A DNA stretch of 64,000 nucleotides from Stenotrophomonas aracearum (GTDB taxonomy: Bacteria > Pseudomonadota > Gammaproteobacteria > Xanthomonadales > Xanthomonadaceae): NCBI RefSeq assembly GCF_031834615.1, contig NZ_CP115543.1, forward strand, positions 3,235,001 through 3,299,000, read 5' to 3'. Below are positions 1 to 9,374 of the stretch, piece by piece. Below the pieces are notes generated by a model. That model was not told the DNA's origin. It made no database searches and saw nothing but the letters and a program-made list of their open reading frames with translations. Made by a program: the position numbers and the translations under genes. Positions within the stretch are counted from its first letter, which is position 1. Each line of letters starts with the position of its first letter.

Positions 1-2
1 AG

Positions 3-806
3 AACTTCACCCGCGCGGCGCTGGAGCTGTGCGTAAGCCAGGCCGCGCTGAGCCATCAGATCCGGGGGCTGGAGGAACGGCTGGGCGCGGTGCTGTTCCA
101 TCGCCTTCCTCGCGGGGTGGCGCTCACCGACGAGGGCGCACGCCTGTACCCCGTGCTCAACGAAGCGTTCGACCGCATTGCGGTCAGCCTGGACCGCTTC
201 GTCGGCGGGCATTTCCGCGAGGTGCTCGGGGTCGGCGTGGTGGGCACCTTCGCCACCGGCTGGCTGCTGCCACGGCTGAAGGATTTCAATGCGCGCCACC
301 CGGATATCGAACTGCGCATCCAGACCCACAACAACCGCATCGACCTGGCCGGCGAAGGTTTGGACCTGGCGATCCGCTTCGGCGACGGAGATTGGCAGGG
401 CCAGGTGAGTACACCGGTGCTCGAGGCGCCGTTCGCGCCGGTGTGCGCGCCGGCATTGGCACGCGGGCTGCGCCATCCGCGCGATCTGGCCGGTGTTCCG
501 TTGCTGCGATCGTACCGCAGCGATGAATGGCCGCAGTGGCTGGATGCCGCCGGCGCGCCGGAACTGGAAGCACGCGGCCCGGTGTTCGATTCCTCGCTGA
601 CCCTGGCCAGCGCCGCAGCAGCGGGCGCCGGCGTGGCGCTGCTGCCCCTCAAGATGTTCGAGCAGGACCTGGCAGAGGGTCGACTGGTGCAGCCATTCGC
701 AGCGACGCTCGCGCTGGGCAGCTACTGGCTGACCCGCCTGCGCTCACGCCCTGAAAGCGACGCAGCGCGCCGATTCCGCGAATGGCTGCAAACGCAGGAC
801 CGGTAG
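3..806 (+). CDS. ampR: AmpR-like LysR-type regulator, 5' end outside window
   Basis: LysR-family DNA-binding activator. An open frame already runs at the left edge, so roughly the first 21 residues are missing; 267 residues are visible. The helix-turn-helix (ELCVSQAALSHQIRGLEERL) comes first, followed by the effector-binding domain. The stretches VGTFATGWLLPRL, THNNRIDLAGEGLD, LLRSYRSDEWP and GSYWLTRL match AmpR, the regulator that senses muropeptides and induces chromosomal beta-lactamase. AmpR is usually divergent from its beta-lactamase gene, which would lie outside this window. The stop codon TAG sits inside a SMAG palindrome. It could be a close AmpR relative with another target; the family call is firm, the target is inferred. 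Confidence 0.82.
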   Translation, partial: NFTRAALELCVSQAALSHQIRGLEERLGAVLFHRLPRGVALTDEGARLYPVLNEAFDRIAVSLDRFVGGHFREVLGVGVVGTFATGWLLPRLKDFNARHPDIELRIQTHNNRIDLAGEGLDLAIRFGDGDWQGQVSTPVLEAPFAPVCAPALARGLRHPRDLAGVPLLRSYRSDEWPQWLDAAGAPELEARGPVFDSSLTLASAAAAGAGVALLPLKMFEQDLAEGRLVQPFAATLALGSYWLTRLRSRPESDAARRFREWLQTQDR

Positions 807-825
807 TGCCACGCCCTGCGTGGCA
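803..825. repeat. SMAG-type GTAG palindrome
   Basis: GTAG followed by a GC-rich stem-loop (TGCCACGC / GCGTGGCA). It contains the ampR stop codon and lies between two convergent genes only 25 bp apart, so it may also terminate transcription from both sides. Confidence 0.7.
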
Positions 826-831
826 GCCGCG

Positions 832-2685
832 TCACGCCATCAACTCCATCCACGCGGCTTCGGCTTTTTCCAGCTGCTGCGCGGTGGCTTCGCGGTCGCG
901 GCCGATCACCGCCATGCGCGTTGCATCGGCATAGACGGCCGGGTCGGCCAGCTGGCGGTCGAGCTCGGCCAGCGTGTTCTCCAGCTCGTTGACCTTCGCT
1001 TCGGCACTGGCCAGCTTGACCGGGTTGACCGCCTTCTTCGCCGGCATCGGCGGGGTCGGCGGCACCGGGTCCGGTGCGGCCGCAGCCATCTTCTGCTTGG
1101 TGCCCTGCGCGGCCGGGCGCGAACGCAGCCAGGCGGCGTATTCGTCCAGGTCGCCCGCGAACGGCTCGACCACGCCGTCGGCCACACGCCAGAAGGTGTC
1201 GCAGACCAGGCCGATCAGGTGGCGGTCGTGCGAAACCATCACGATCGCGCCTTCGAAGGTCGCCAGCGCTTCGGCCAGCGCTTCGCGCATTTCCAGGTCA
1301 AGGTGGTTGGTCGGTTCGTCGAGCAGCAGCACGTTAGGCTGCTGCCAGGCGATCATCGCCAGCGCCAGGCGCGCGCGCTCACCGCCGGAGAAGCCATCCA
1401 CCGGCTCGAACGCACGGTCGCCGGCGAAGTTCCACTTGCCGAGGAAGTCGCGGAACGCCTGGTTGTTGCCGTCCGGCGAGATCTCGCGGAAGTGGTCCAT
1501 CGGCGACTGGCCTTCGTGCAGCGACTCCACCGTGTGCTGGGCGAAGTAGCCGATGCGCAAGTCCGGGTGCGCCGAACGCTCGCCGGCCACCGGCGCCAGC
1601 TCGCCCACCAGGGTGCGCACCAGCGTGGTCTTACCCGCGCCGTTCGGCCCCAGCAGGCCAATGCGCTGGCCCGCTTCCAGGCCGAAGCCCACGTTGTGCA
1701 GGATCACCGCATCCGGGCTGTACCCGGCTTCCACGTCGTTGAGGCGGATCAGCGAGAACGGCAGCTTGGTCGGCGGCGCGAACTCGATGCGGAACTCGCG
1801 CTCGGCGCGCACCGCTTCGGTACCGGTCAGCTTGGCCAAACGCTTCATGCGGCTCTGCGCCTGGGTGGCCTTGCTGGCCAGCGCCTTGAAGCGGTCGATG
1901 AAGCTCTGCAGGTGGGCGCGCTCGGCCTGTTCCTTTTCATGCGCGATCTGCTGCTGGCGCAGCTGCTCGGCGCGCTGGCGCTCGAAGTCGGTGTAGCCGC
2001 CCGGGTACAGCTTGGCGCCGCCACCGTGCAGGTGCAGGGTATGGGTTGCCACGTTGTCCAGGAACTCGCGGTCGTGCGAGATCAGCAGCAGCGTGCCGGG
2101 GTACTTCAGCAGCCACTGTTCCAGCCAGAACACCGCGTCCAGATCGAGGTGGTTGGTCGGTTCGTCGAGCAGCAGCAGGTCGCTGGGCATCATCAGCGCG
2201 CGCGCCAGGTTCAGTCGCGCGCGCCAGCCGCCGGAGAAGGTGGAAACCGGACGCGAATGGGTGTCGGACGGGAAGCCCAGGCCGTGCAGCAGCTTGCCGG
2301 CGCGCGACTCGGCGTCGTAGGCGCCCATCTCGGCCATCTTCTGGTGCGCATTGGCCACCGCTTCCCAGTCTTCGCGCGCGGACGCCTCTGCTTCCTCGCG
2401 CAGCACCGCAGCCACTTCGGTGTCGCCTTCCAGCACGAACTGCAGCGCGGGATCGGGCAGCGCCGGAGTTTCCTGGGCCACGCTGGCAATACGGATCTTG
2501 CCAGGCAGGTCGACATCGCCCTTGTCCGCCTCCAGCTCGCCCTGCACGGCCGCGAACAGGCTGGACTTGCCGGCCCCATTGCGGCCGACCACGCCCACGC
2601 GGTAGCCCGCATGCAGGGTCAGGTCGACGTTGGACAACAGCAGCCGCTCGCCGCGGCGCAAGGCGAAGTTACGAAGGGAGATCAT
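832..2685 (-). CDS. ABC-F family ATPase, YheS-like
   Basis: Soluble ABC-F protein with two ATPase domains and no membrane segments; such proteins act on the ribosome rather than in transport. First domain: Walker A GRNGAGKS at about residues 34-41, signature SGGWRAR and Walker B LLLLDEPTNHLD. A charged linker rich in Q, E and K follows. Second domain: GPNGAGKT near 345, SGGERAR near 430, LLLLDEPTNHLD near 452. A C-terminal coiled-coil-like tail follows a proline-rich stretch. At about 617 residues it fits the YheS subgroup of E. coli (about 637). The start at 2685 (MISLRNF) fits the family N-terminus; an upstream in-frame ATG at 2727 would add 14 unlikely residues. Confidence 0.9.
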   Translation of the reverse strand: MISLRNFALRRGERLLLSNVDLTLHAGYRVGVVGRNGAGKSSLFAAVQGELEADKGDVDLPGKIRIASVAQETPALPDPALQFVLEGDTEVAAVLREEAEASAREDWEAVANAHQKMAEMGAYDAESRAGKLLHGLGFPSDTHSRPVSTFSGGWRARLNLARALMMPSDLLLLDEPTNHLDLDAVFWLEQWLLKYPGTLLLISHDREFLDNVATHTLHLHGGGAKLYPGGYTDFERQRAEQLRQQQIAHEKEQAERAHLQSFIDRFKALASKATQAQSRMKRLAKLTGTEAVRAEREFRIEFAPPTKLPFSLIRLNDVEAGYSPDAVILHNVGFGLEAGQRIGLLGPNGAGKTTLVRTLVGELAPVAGERSAHPDLRIGYFAQHTVESLHEGQSPMDHFREISPDGNNQAFRDFLGKWNFAGDRAFEPVDGFSGGERARLALAMIAWQQPNVLLLDEPTNHLDLEMREALAEALATFEGAIVMVSHDRHLIGLVCDTFWRVADGVVEPFAGDLDEYAAWLRSRPAAQGTKQKMAAAAPDPVPPTPPMPAKKAVNPVKLASAEAKVNELENTLAELDRQLADPAVYADATRMAVIGRDREATAQQLEKAEAAWMELMA

Positions 2686-3026
2686 CTGGGGGGTCCATAT
2701 AACGGAATGGAATGTGCTGGTAAGCACCTTTCCTGCGACGTAATTCTACCGTTAACGAATACTTGACGGGCCCCGGGATGCGCGGCAGGCCTCGTCTCTC
2801 TCCCACGATCCTGCCCGCGCCCTCCCCGGGACCCCAACGCCCCGGCAGTCGGATCGACGTAACTTGTTGCTTTTGCAACGGTTTCATCGAAAACGTCTAT
2901 TTGACAGCCAGTAAAAAAGCCGTTAATCCATTCATTGCGCACCGCAATAACCGCCCTCGCAGACCCGCCTCCCCGCAGTCGTGATGTCGTCCGGTGCCGC
3001 CTCGTCCCCACCGGAGCTTCAGCCTG
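2686..3026. promoter_or_regulatory. Divergent intergenic region with candidate promoter and inverted repeat
   Basis: 341 bp between the ABC-F gene and the TonB receptor. An inverted repeat GTTGC-TTTT-GCAAC lies at 2866-2879. A consensus -35 box TTGACA is at 2901-2906 on the plus strand, but the -10 candidate 17 bp downstream (TAATCC) is weak. The repeat just upstream could be an operator for the receptor gene. No RNA gene or further ORF is evident. Confidence 0.35.
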
Positions 3027-5429
3027 ATGAACCGCAAGACCCGTACGCTTGCCGCCGCCGTTGCAGTCGTTCTCGGCACTTCCGCCTTCGCCGCAGCCGC
3101 CCAGGACGCCCCTGCCGTACCCGCGCGCAGCGGTGCGCAGACCCTGGACACCGTGATCGTGACCGGCACCCGCGTGGCCGACCGTACCGTCGCCGAGTCG
3201 CAGTCACCGATCGACATCATCACCCCTGAGGCGCTGCAGGCCACCGGCACCACCGAGCTGGCCACCGCGCTGGCCCGCGCCCTGCCCTCGCTGAACTTCC
3301 CGCGCCCGGCGCTGACCGACGGCACCAGCGGCATCCGCCCGGCGCAGCTGCGCGGCCTGTCCCCCGACCAGGTGCTGGTGCTGGTCAACGGCAAGCGCCG
3401 CCACACCTCGGCGCAGATCAACGTCAACGGCAGCATCGGCCGCGGTTCCTCGGCGGTAGACATCAACGCGATTCCGATCGCCTCCATCGAACGCGTGGAA
3501 GTGCTGCGTGACGGCGCCTCGGCCCAGTACGGCTCGGACGCCATCGCCGGCGTGATCAACATCGTGCTGAAGGGCTCCAGCTCGGGCGGCAGCCTGGCCC
3601 TGGACGCCGGCCAGTACTCGGCCGGCGACGGCAACAAGTACCAGCTCTCCGGCGACACCGGGATCGGCTTCGCCGACGGCCGCGGCAGCGTGCACGTGGC
3701 GGGCCAGATCACCCAGCAGGACGAAAGCAACCGCGCCGGCCCCTACCAGGGCACCGCGCCGAACACCGGCAACTTCCCCAGCATCGGCCAGACCACCTTC
3801 GTGGTCGGCGATCCGCAGGTGGACGCCACCGCCGCCTCGGCCAACGCCAGCTTCCAGTTCAGCGACCATGTCTCGGCCTACGCCACCGCGCTGGCCAGCA
3901 ACCGCGACATCACCTCGTTCGCGTTCTACCGCTCGCGCACCAACAGCGGCCAGGGCGCGCTGTTGGCGCAGACCTACCCGGACGGCTTCGTGCCGGAGAT
4001 CAACCAGTACTCCAAGGACCGCTCGCTGGTGGCCGGGGTCAAGGGCGATACCGACAGTGGCTGGACCTGGGACGTGAGCTACAACCACGGCACCAACAAG
4101 ATCGACTTCCACACCCGCAACAGCATCAACTACGCGCTGGGCGTGACCAGCCCGCGTTCGTTCTACGCCGGCGCGCTGGAATACACCCAGGACATCGGCA
4201 ATGTGGACATCACCAAGCAGCTGGACTGGGGCCTGGCCTACCCGGTCACGCTCTCCTTCGGTGGCGAGTACCGCCGCGAGAAGTGGGAGCAGAGCGCCGG
4301 TGAGCCGAACTCCTACTTCGGCACCGGTGCGCAGGGCTTCGGCGGCTTCACCCCGCTCAACGCCGTGGACGCCGACCGCGACAACTACGCGGTCTACGCC
4401 GGGTTGGAAGCGGACCTGACCGACAAGTTCTCGGCCGGCGTCACCGGCCGCTACGAAGACTATTCGGACTTCGGCGACAAGTTCTCCGGCAAGGTGTCGG
4501 CGCGCTATGCCTTCACCGACAAGGTCGCGCTGCGTGCCACCGCCTCGTCCGGCTTCCGCGCCCCGTCGCTGGCCCAGCAGAGCTACCAGGCAGTGACCAG
4601 CACGATCGTCAACGGCGTGTTCGTCGAACGCGGCACCTTCCCCACCACCAGCCCGGCCGCGCAGGCACTGGGTGCCAGCCCGCTGAAGGCGGAAAGCTCC
4701 ACCTCCTACAGCGTCGGCCTGGTGCTGCAGCCGGTGGACCGGCTGTACCTGACCGTGGATGCGTACCAGATCGACATCGACGACCGCATCATCCTGTCCA
4801 CCAACATCACCACCAACGCGGCCACCAACGCGCTGCTGGGCGGGCTGGGGCTGCCGCAGGTCACTGCGTTCTCGTACTTCACCAATGGCGTGGACACCCG
4901 CACCCGCGGCGTGGACGCGGTCTCCAGCTACACCATTCCGTTCAGCGCCAGCTCGCTGGAACTGACCGCGGCGTACAGCTACAACGACACCGACGTGAAG
5001 AAGTTCATCGCTTCGCCGGCTGCGTTCGGTGCGCTGGGCCTGACCCAGTCGCTGATCGGCCGTGACGAAGTGGGCCGCATCGAAGACAGCTACCCGCGCG
5101 ACAAGACCATCCTCAGCGGCACCTGGCGCACCGACCACTGGGACCTGAGCCTGGCCGCGACCCGCTACGGCTCGTTCACGGTGCGCAATTCAGCCACGCC
5201 GACCCGCGACCAGACCTATGACGCGTCGTGGGTGCTGGACGCGTCGGTGGCCTACAAGCCGAGCGAGAACTGGACCCTGACCCTGGGTGCGGACAACATC
5301 CTGGACCAGTACCCGGATCGTACGGTGGACCTGCAGAACTCCACCTGGGGGATGTTGCCGTACAGCAACTACTCGCCGTACGGCTTCAACGGTGCGTATG
5401 TGTATGGGCGCGTCACCTACAAGTGGTAA
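3027..5429 (+). CDS. TonB-dependent outer-membrane receptor
   Basis: Outer-membrane beta-barrel for TonB-energised uptake of an unidentified substrate. It has a signal peptide (MNRKTRTLAAAVAVVLG onward, Ala-rich cleavage region), then a TonB box-like LDTVIVTGTR, then a plug domain with QLRGLSPDQVLVLVNGKRRH and RDGASAQYGSDAIAGVINI. A long barrel ends in the aromatic residues VTYKW. The ATG at 3027 has GGAG 11 bp upstream and places the signal peptide correctly; the frame extends 11 codons further up without support. Length is 800 residues. It is clearly paralogous to the receptor at 19671-22118, with the same plug motifs. The substrate cannot be told from sequence. Confidence 0.92.
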   Translation: MNRKTRTLAAAVAVVLGTSAFAAAAQDAPAVPARSGAQTLDTVIVTGTRVADRTVAESQSPIDIITPEALQATGTTELATALARALPSLNFPRPALTDGTSGIRPAQLRGLSPDQVLVLVNGKRRHTSAQINVNGSIGRGSSAVDINAIPIASIERVEVLRDGASAQYGSDAIAGVINIVLKGSSSGGSLALDAGQYSAGDGNKYQLSGDTGIGFADGRGSVHVAGQITQQDESNRAGPYQGTAPNTGNFPSIGQTTFVVGDPQVDATAASANASFQFSDHVSAYATALASNRDITSFAFYRSRTNSGQGALLAQTYPDGFVPEINQYSKDRSLVAGVKGDTDSGWTWDVSYNHGTNKIDFHTRNSINYALGVTSPRSFYAGALEYTQDIGNVDITKQLDWGLAYPVTLSFGGEYRREKWEQSAGEPNSYFGTGAQGFGGFTPLNAVDADRDNYAVYAGLEADLTDKFSAGVTGRYEDYSDFGDKFSGKVSARYAFTDKVALRATASSGFRAPSLAQQSYQAVTSTIVNGVFVERGTFPTTSPAAQALGASPLKAESSTSYSVGLVLQPVDRLYLTVDAYQIDIDDRIILSTNITTNAATNALLGGLGLPQVTAFSYFTNGVDTRTRGVDAVSSYTIPFSASSLELTAAYSYNDTDVKKFIASPAAFGALGLTQSLIGRDEVGRIEDSYPRDKTILSGTWRTDHWDLSLAATRYGSFTVRNSATPTRDQTYDASWVLDASVAYKPSENWTLTLGADNILDQYPDRTVDLQNSTWGMLPYSNYSPYGFNGAYVYGRVTYKW

Positions 5430-5435
5430 CCGGTT

Positions 5436-5468
5436 GATCCGGCAAATCGCGACACGGTTTGCCGGATC
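5436..5468. terminator. Perfect 11-bp inverted repeat after the TonB receptor
   Basis: GATCCGGCAAA at 5436-5446 is mirrored by TTTGCCGGATC at 5458-5468 with an 11-nt loop. There is no T-run, so it may be an imperfect terminator or an operator ahead of the antiporter gene. Confidence 0.5.
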
Positions 5469-5516
5469 GGGCCGCATCGGTGAAAATCGGGGCATCCCCC
5501 TGTTCTGCGAGCGCCG

Positions 5517-7217
5517 ATGCACCATGACACCGACCTGATCAACATCGTCGCCGTTGGCCTTGGGCTCGCCTTCATCCTGGGTGCGCTGGCCAACAAGCTG
5601 CGTTTGTCTCCGCTGGTCGGTTACCTGGTTGCTGGCATCTGTGTAGGACCCTTCACCCCCGGCTTCGTCGCCGACCAGGCGCTGGCCAACCAGCTGGCCG
5701 AAATCGGCGTGATGCTGCTGATGTTCGGGGTCGGCCTGCACTTCTCGCTGAAAGACCTGATGGCGGTCAAGGCGATCGCCATTCCCGGCGCCATCGGCCA
5801 GATCCTGGTCGCCACCCTGCTCGGCTGGGGCCTGGCCTGGCTGATGGGGTGGCCGGTGATCCACGGCGTGGTGTTCGGCTTCTCGCTGGCCACCGCCAGT
5901 ACTGTGGTACTGCTGCGCGCGATGGAAGAACGCCGCCTGCTGGAAACCCAGCGCGGCAAGATCGCGGTCGGCTGGCTGATCGTGGAAGACCTGGCCTGCG
6001 TACTGGCACTGGTGATGATGCCGGTGCTGGCCGGCGTGTTCGGCCCGGACGCGGCCAACGAAACCCATACCGTCGGCAGCGTGCTGGCCAGCATCGGCTG
6101 GACCTTCGTGCAGCTCGGTCTGTTCGTGGCGGTGATGCTGGTGGTCGGGCGCCGGGTCATTCCGTGGATCCTCGAGCGCATCGCCGGCACCGGCTCGCGC
6201 GAGCTGTTCACCCTCTCGGTGCTGGCCATCGCGCTGGGCGTGGCGTTCGGCTCGGCCATGCTGTTCGGCGTGTCGTTCGCGCTGGGCGCGTTCTTCGCCG
6301 GCATGCTGCTCAACGAATCCGAACTCAGCCACAAGGCGGCCAACGACTCGCTGCCGCTGCGCGACGCCTTCGCGGTGCTGTTCTTCGTCTCGGTCGGCAT
6401 GTTGTTCAACCCGGCGATCCTGATCGAACACCCGTGGCAGGTGCTGGCCACCGCCGCGATCATCATGTTCGGCAAGTCCGCGGCGGCGTTCTTCATCGTG
6501 CGTGCGTTCGGCCATCCCGCCGGTACCGCACTGACCATTTCGGCCAGCCTGGCGCAGATCGGCGAATTCGCCTTCATCATCGCCGGGCTCGGCGTCACGC
6601 TGAAGATTCTGCCGCCCACCGGCCAGGCGCTGGTGCTGGCCGGCGCGCTGATCTCGATCATGCTCAATCCGCTGGTGTTCGGCCTGCTCGACCGCTGGTT
6701 GCTGAAACACCAGGAAACCGCACCAGCCGCAGTGGAAACGGAGCTGCCACCGGGCCCTTCGCTGGACCTGCACGACCATGCCATCGTGATCGGCTACGGC
6801 CGCGTCGGCAGCGCGCTGGCCCAGGTGCTGCGCGACCGTGGCGTGCCGGTGCTGGTGATCGACGACAACAAGGAACACGTGGCCGAAGCGCATGCCGCCG
6901 GCCTGCCTGCGATCCGCGGCAGCGCCGCCTCCGACCGGGTGCTGGCCGAAGCCCATCCCGAACGCGCAAAGATCGCGGTGCTGGCCATTCCGCAGCCGCT
7001 GGAAGCCGGTGAAACGCTGGCCAAGCTGCGCGCGCTCAATCCCGGCTTGACGCTGCTGGCGCGCGCGCACAGCGACGCCGAAGTCAAGCACCTGCTCGAG
7101 CACGGCGCCGACGGCACGGTCATGGCCGAGCGCGAACTGGCGTATTCACTGGCGGAAATGGTCATGTCCACCCCGCCGTACCGCAGCCTCGGCAAGAACG
7201 CCATTCCGGTGGTGTAG
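5517..7217 (+). CDS. ybaL: CPA2-family cation:proton antiporter, YbaL/KefB type
   Basis: Inner-membrane monovalent cation:proton antiporter of the Kef group. The N-terminal part is about twelve hydrophobic segments starting HHDTDLINIV, with LANKLRLSPLVGYL, FGVGLHFSLKDLMAVKA and GWLIVEDL closely matching YbaL of E. coli. After residue 418 a Rossmann TrkA-N domain follows (HDHAIVIGYGRVGSA), the ligand-binding regulatory part. Length is 566 residues, similar to YbaL at about 558. Start ATG 5517 is the only one giving the family N-terminus; its ribosome site is weak. Ion specificity is inferred. Confidence 0.88.
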   Translation: MHHDTDLINIVAVGLGLAFILGALANKLRLSPLVGYLVAGICVGPFTPGFVADQALANQLAEIGVMLLMFGVGLHFSLKDLMAVKAIAIPGAIGQILVATLLGWGLAWLMGWPVIHGVVFGFSLATASTVVLLRAMEERRLLETQRGKIAVGWLIVEDLACVLALVMMPVLAGVFGPDAANETHTVGSVLASIGWTFVQLGLFVAVMLVVGRRVIPWILERIAGTGSRELFTLSVLAIALGVAFGSAMLFGVSFALGAFFAGMLLNESELSHKAANDSLPLRDAFAVLFFVSVGMLFNPAILIEHPWQVLATAAIIMFGKSAAAFFIVRAFGHPAGTALTISASLAQIGEFAFIIAGLGVTLKILPPTGQALVLAGALISIMLNPLVFGLLDRWLLKHQETAPAAVETELPPGPSLDLHDHAIVIGYGRVGSALAQVLRDRGVPVLVIDDNKEHVAEAHAAGLPAIRGSAASDRVLAEAHPERAKIAVLAIPQPLEAGETLAKLRALNPGLTLLARAHSDAEVKHLLEHGADGTVMAERELAYSLAEMVMSTPPYRSLGKNAIPVV

Positions 7218-7314
7218 GCAATCCACAACCAGTCCGATGGGCACGGGCGCAGCTGCCATGCATGCTGCGCCGGACCTGCGCTGCACCCGGCGCGCTGCCA
7301 TCGACGAGGTTGCC

Positions 7315-9255
7315 ATGCCGCTCGACATACCCCTCAGCCGGCATATCCAGGGGCGATTCACCAGCGATGTCGCCCGCCAGCTGCATCCGCGTGGCATTCC
7401 GCCGGCACCGACCCGCCCCAACCGCCCTGCGCCATTGAGCGTGCGCAATGGCCGCGACTGGTTGGTGTCGGCGCTGGCGCTGTCCTCCACCTTGGCCGCC
7501 GGTCGCCTCCCATCGCGCACACCTTCGCTCACCGCAGTGCGCGACGGCGCGCGTTCGGTGGCTGCGCCAGCAGCCGCGCCGCTGCCGGTACGGCCGTCAC
7601 TGCCAGGCGCGTACGCCGTGACCGGCGGCGGCTACGAGGCAGTACCTGTATCGGGCGATCCGCCGACGGCCGTGGCATCGTCGCTGCAGAACATCGCCAA
7701 TGCGGCGTCGGTAAGCTGCCTTGCAACGCCGCAACGATGCCCGCAGGCGTTGCTGGCCGGTACCGTGGCGGCCATGGCAGTAATCAGCAGCGCTGCGACG
7801 GGACTGCTTGTCGGCCGTGCCACTGCACCTGGCTGCGACCGGGCAGATTCCACGACCACGCCACCGAACGGGCTTGCGCAGTCGCTGTATGACCTGCTGC
7901 CCGCCGAGTACCGCCATCGCCTTCTGGAGATCGTCAGCGACTGCGGCGCCGATACCGCAGCCTGTACCGGGCCGGCCATCCACGCCCTGCTCGAGGACCT
8001 GCCAGCGCCTGACCGCTACCGGATCATGGCCACGCTGGGTGTCGCGCAGCGTCCCGGCACGCACGGCGTGGGCGGCTGGCCGAGTGGCGCCGATGCTGCA
8101 CCGTTCACCTCACCTCTGGACTGGATGGACTGGGCAGCCGACCTGCTGGCCGCTGCGGCAAGCCCGGCGCAGGCGCGCTTCCAGCTGGACCTGGAGCAGA
8201 TCACGCGGGCCACGCTGGACGCGCAGGCCGGTCTCAACGGCACCGACCGCGAAACGGCCGCCAACAACGCGCGCTTCGATACGCTGGGCGCGCTGTTCGA
8301 AGACGACGGCCACACCCTGCTGCAGCTGCCATTCAACGGCACCGCGCGCGACATCTTCGGTTTCGAACGCCCCTACGTAGGCTGCAACCTGATGGTGGAG
8401 TTCAGCGGCGCCGGCACGCCCTCGCGAACCCTGATGCTGCTCGCCCACGGCGACATGATCGGCGCCCATGACGGTTCAAGTGGGGCAAACGACAACGGCA
8501 GCAGCCTCGCGGCGCTGCTGGCCTTGGCCCGCACGTTGCGCGACACCCCCTTGCCCCCTGGCATGCGGGTGCAGTTGATGGTCTCGGACATGGAAGAACG
8601 TGGCCTGTACGGCAGCAAGGCGTTCGTGCAGCAGTGTCTGGCGCGCGGCACCTGTCCGGACGTGGCGCTCAACCTGGACATGATCGGGCGCGGCGAAGGC
8701 ATCACCGTAACCGGCTCGGACCGCCACCACCTGTACATGGACGGCGACTCGCGCAGCGTGCTGCCGCCGGCGGCCGAAGTGAGCGCAGCCGAAGCGCAGC
8801 TGCGCCAGCAACTGGAACGTGCCGCGGCCGACGTGGGCCTGCAGGTGTTCGACAGCGAGGGCTGGGCCATGCAGTCCGACCACATCGCATTCCAGCGCGA
8901 GGGCATCCCGGCGCTGGGCATGAACCTGGCCGATGAGCGTGACATCGCACTCGAACGCGAGGTGCAGCAGGCCCGCGCGCGGCTGTGGGTGGCCAACACG
9001 GCGGTGAACTGGACCCGGTTCGAGGAATATCTGCAGGGCACGCTTGACCCCGACGCCACGCGCGAGATGGATGCGAGGCTGGGCGTGATGGACCGGGCGA
9101 TGCAGGCGTACAAGGCCTTGCCCGAGTCGCCGAGCATGGCGCGCATCCATAACGGGCGGGACCAGCTGCACCAGGTGGACACCGATCGTGCGATGGAAGC
9201 GCTGGCCGTGCTCGAACGCACCCTCGACGCGTGGTTGCATTCGCCAGCGCCATGA
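7315..9255 (+). CDS. M28-type metallopeptidase with unusual N-terminal membrane module
   Basis: Predicted zinc aminopeptidase. The C-terminal half carries the M28 metal ligands in order: HGD (H378, D380), D393 in GANDNG, E427/E428 in DMEERG, D455 in LDMIGRG, and a late histidine in the HNGRDQLHQVD region. The first about 200 residues are not part of the peptidase. They hold a hydrophobic segment near residues 50-65, a conserved C-x6-C pair (CLATPQRC) and a second hydrophobic segment of about 22 residues. The start at 7315 is chosen for GAGG 6 bp upstream and because the protein then begins MPLD, matching MPVD of the next gene. An in-frame ATG lies at 7237. Localisation is probably membrane-anchored; the substrate is unknown. 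Confidence 0.75.
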   Translation: MPLDIPLSRHIQGRFTSDVARQLHPRGIPPAPTRPNRPAPLSVRNGRDWLVSALALSSTLAAGRLPSRTPSLTAVRDGARSVAAPAAAPLPVRPSLPGAYAVTGGGYEAVPVSGDPPTAVASSLQNIANAASVSCLATPQRCPQALLAGTVAAMAVISSAATGLLVGRATAPGCDRADSTTTPPNGLAQSLYDLLPAEYRHRLLEIVSDCGADTAACTGPAIHALLEDLPAPDRYRIMATLGVAQRPGTHGVGGWPSGADAAPFTSPLDWMDWAADLLAAAASPAQARFQLDLEQITRATLDAQAGLNGTDRETAANNARFDTLGALFEDDGHTLLQLPFNGTARDIFGFERPYVGCNLMVEFSGAGTPSRTLMLLAHGDMIGAHDGSSGANDNGSSLAALLALARTLRDTPLPPGMRVQLMVSDMEERGLYGSKAFVQQCLARGTCPDVALNLDMIGRGEGITVTGSDRHHLYMDGDSRSVLPPAAEVSAAEAQLRQQLERAAADVGLQVFDSEGWAMQSDHIAFQREGIPALGMNLADERDIALEREVQQARARLWVANTAVNWTRFEEYLQGTLDPDATREMDARLGVMDRAMQAYKALPESPSMARIHNGRDQLHQVDTDRAMEALAVLERTLDAWLHSPAP

Positions 9256-9374
9256 CCCGCGGCCACCATCGGCGCATTTCGTAAAACTCCTATGGGCGCT
9301 GCGCACGTGCGCGGCCACCATCGAAGGACGCCTGCATACCGCAGGTACCGTTCGATCGCCATTGGAGGCACTGC

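Noticed and set aside
820..2766. 648-codon plus-strand frame opposite the ABC-F gene
   Set aside because: It is the antisense shadow of a gene with clear Walker motifs; its product is a His/Gln/Arg-rich string with no domain, as expected from high-GC antisense frames.
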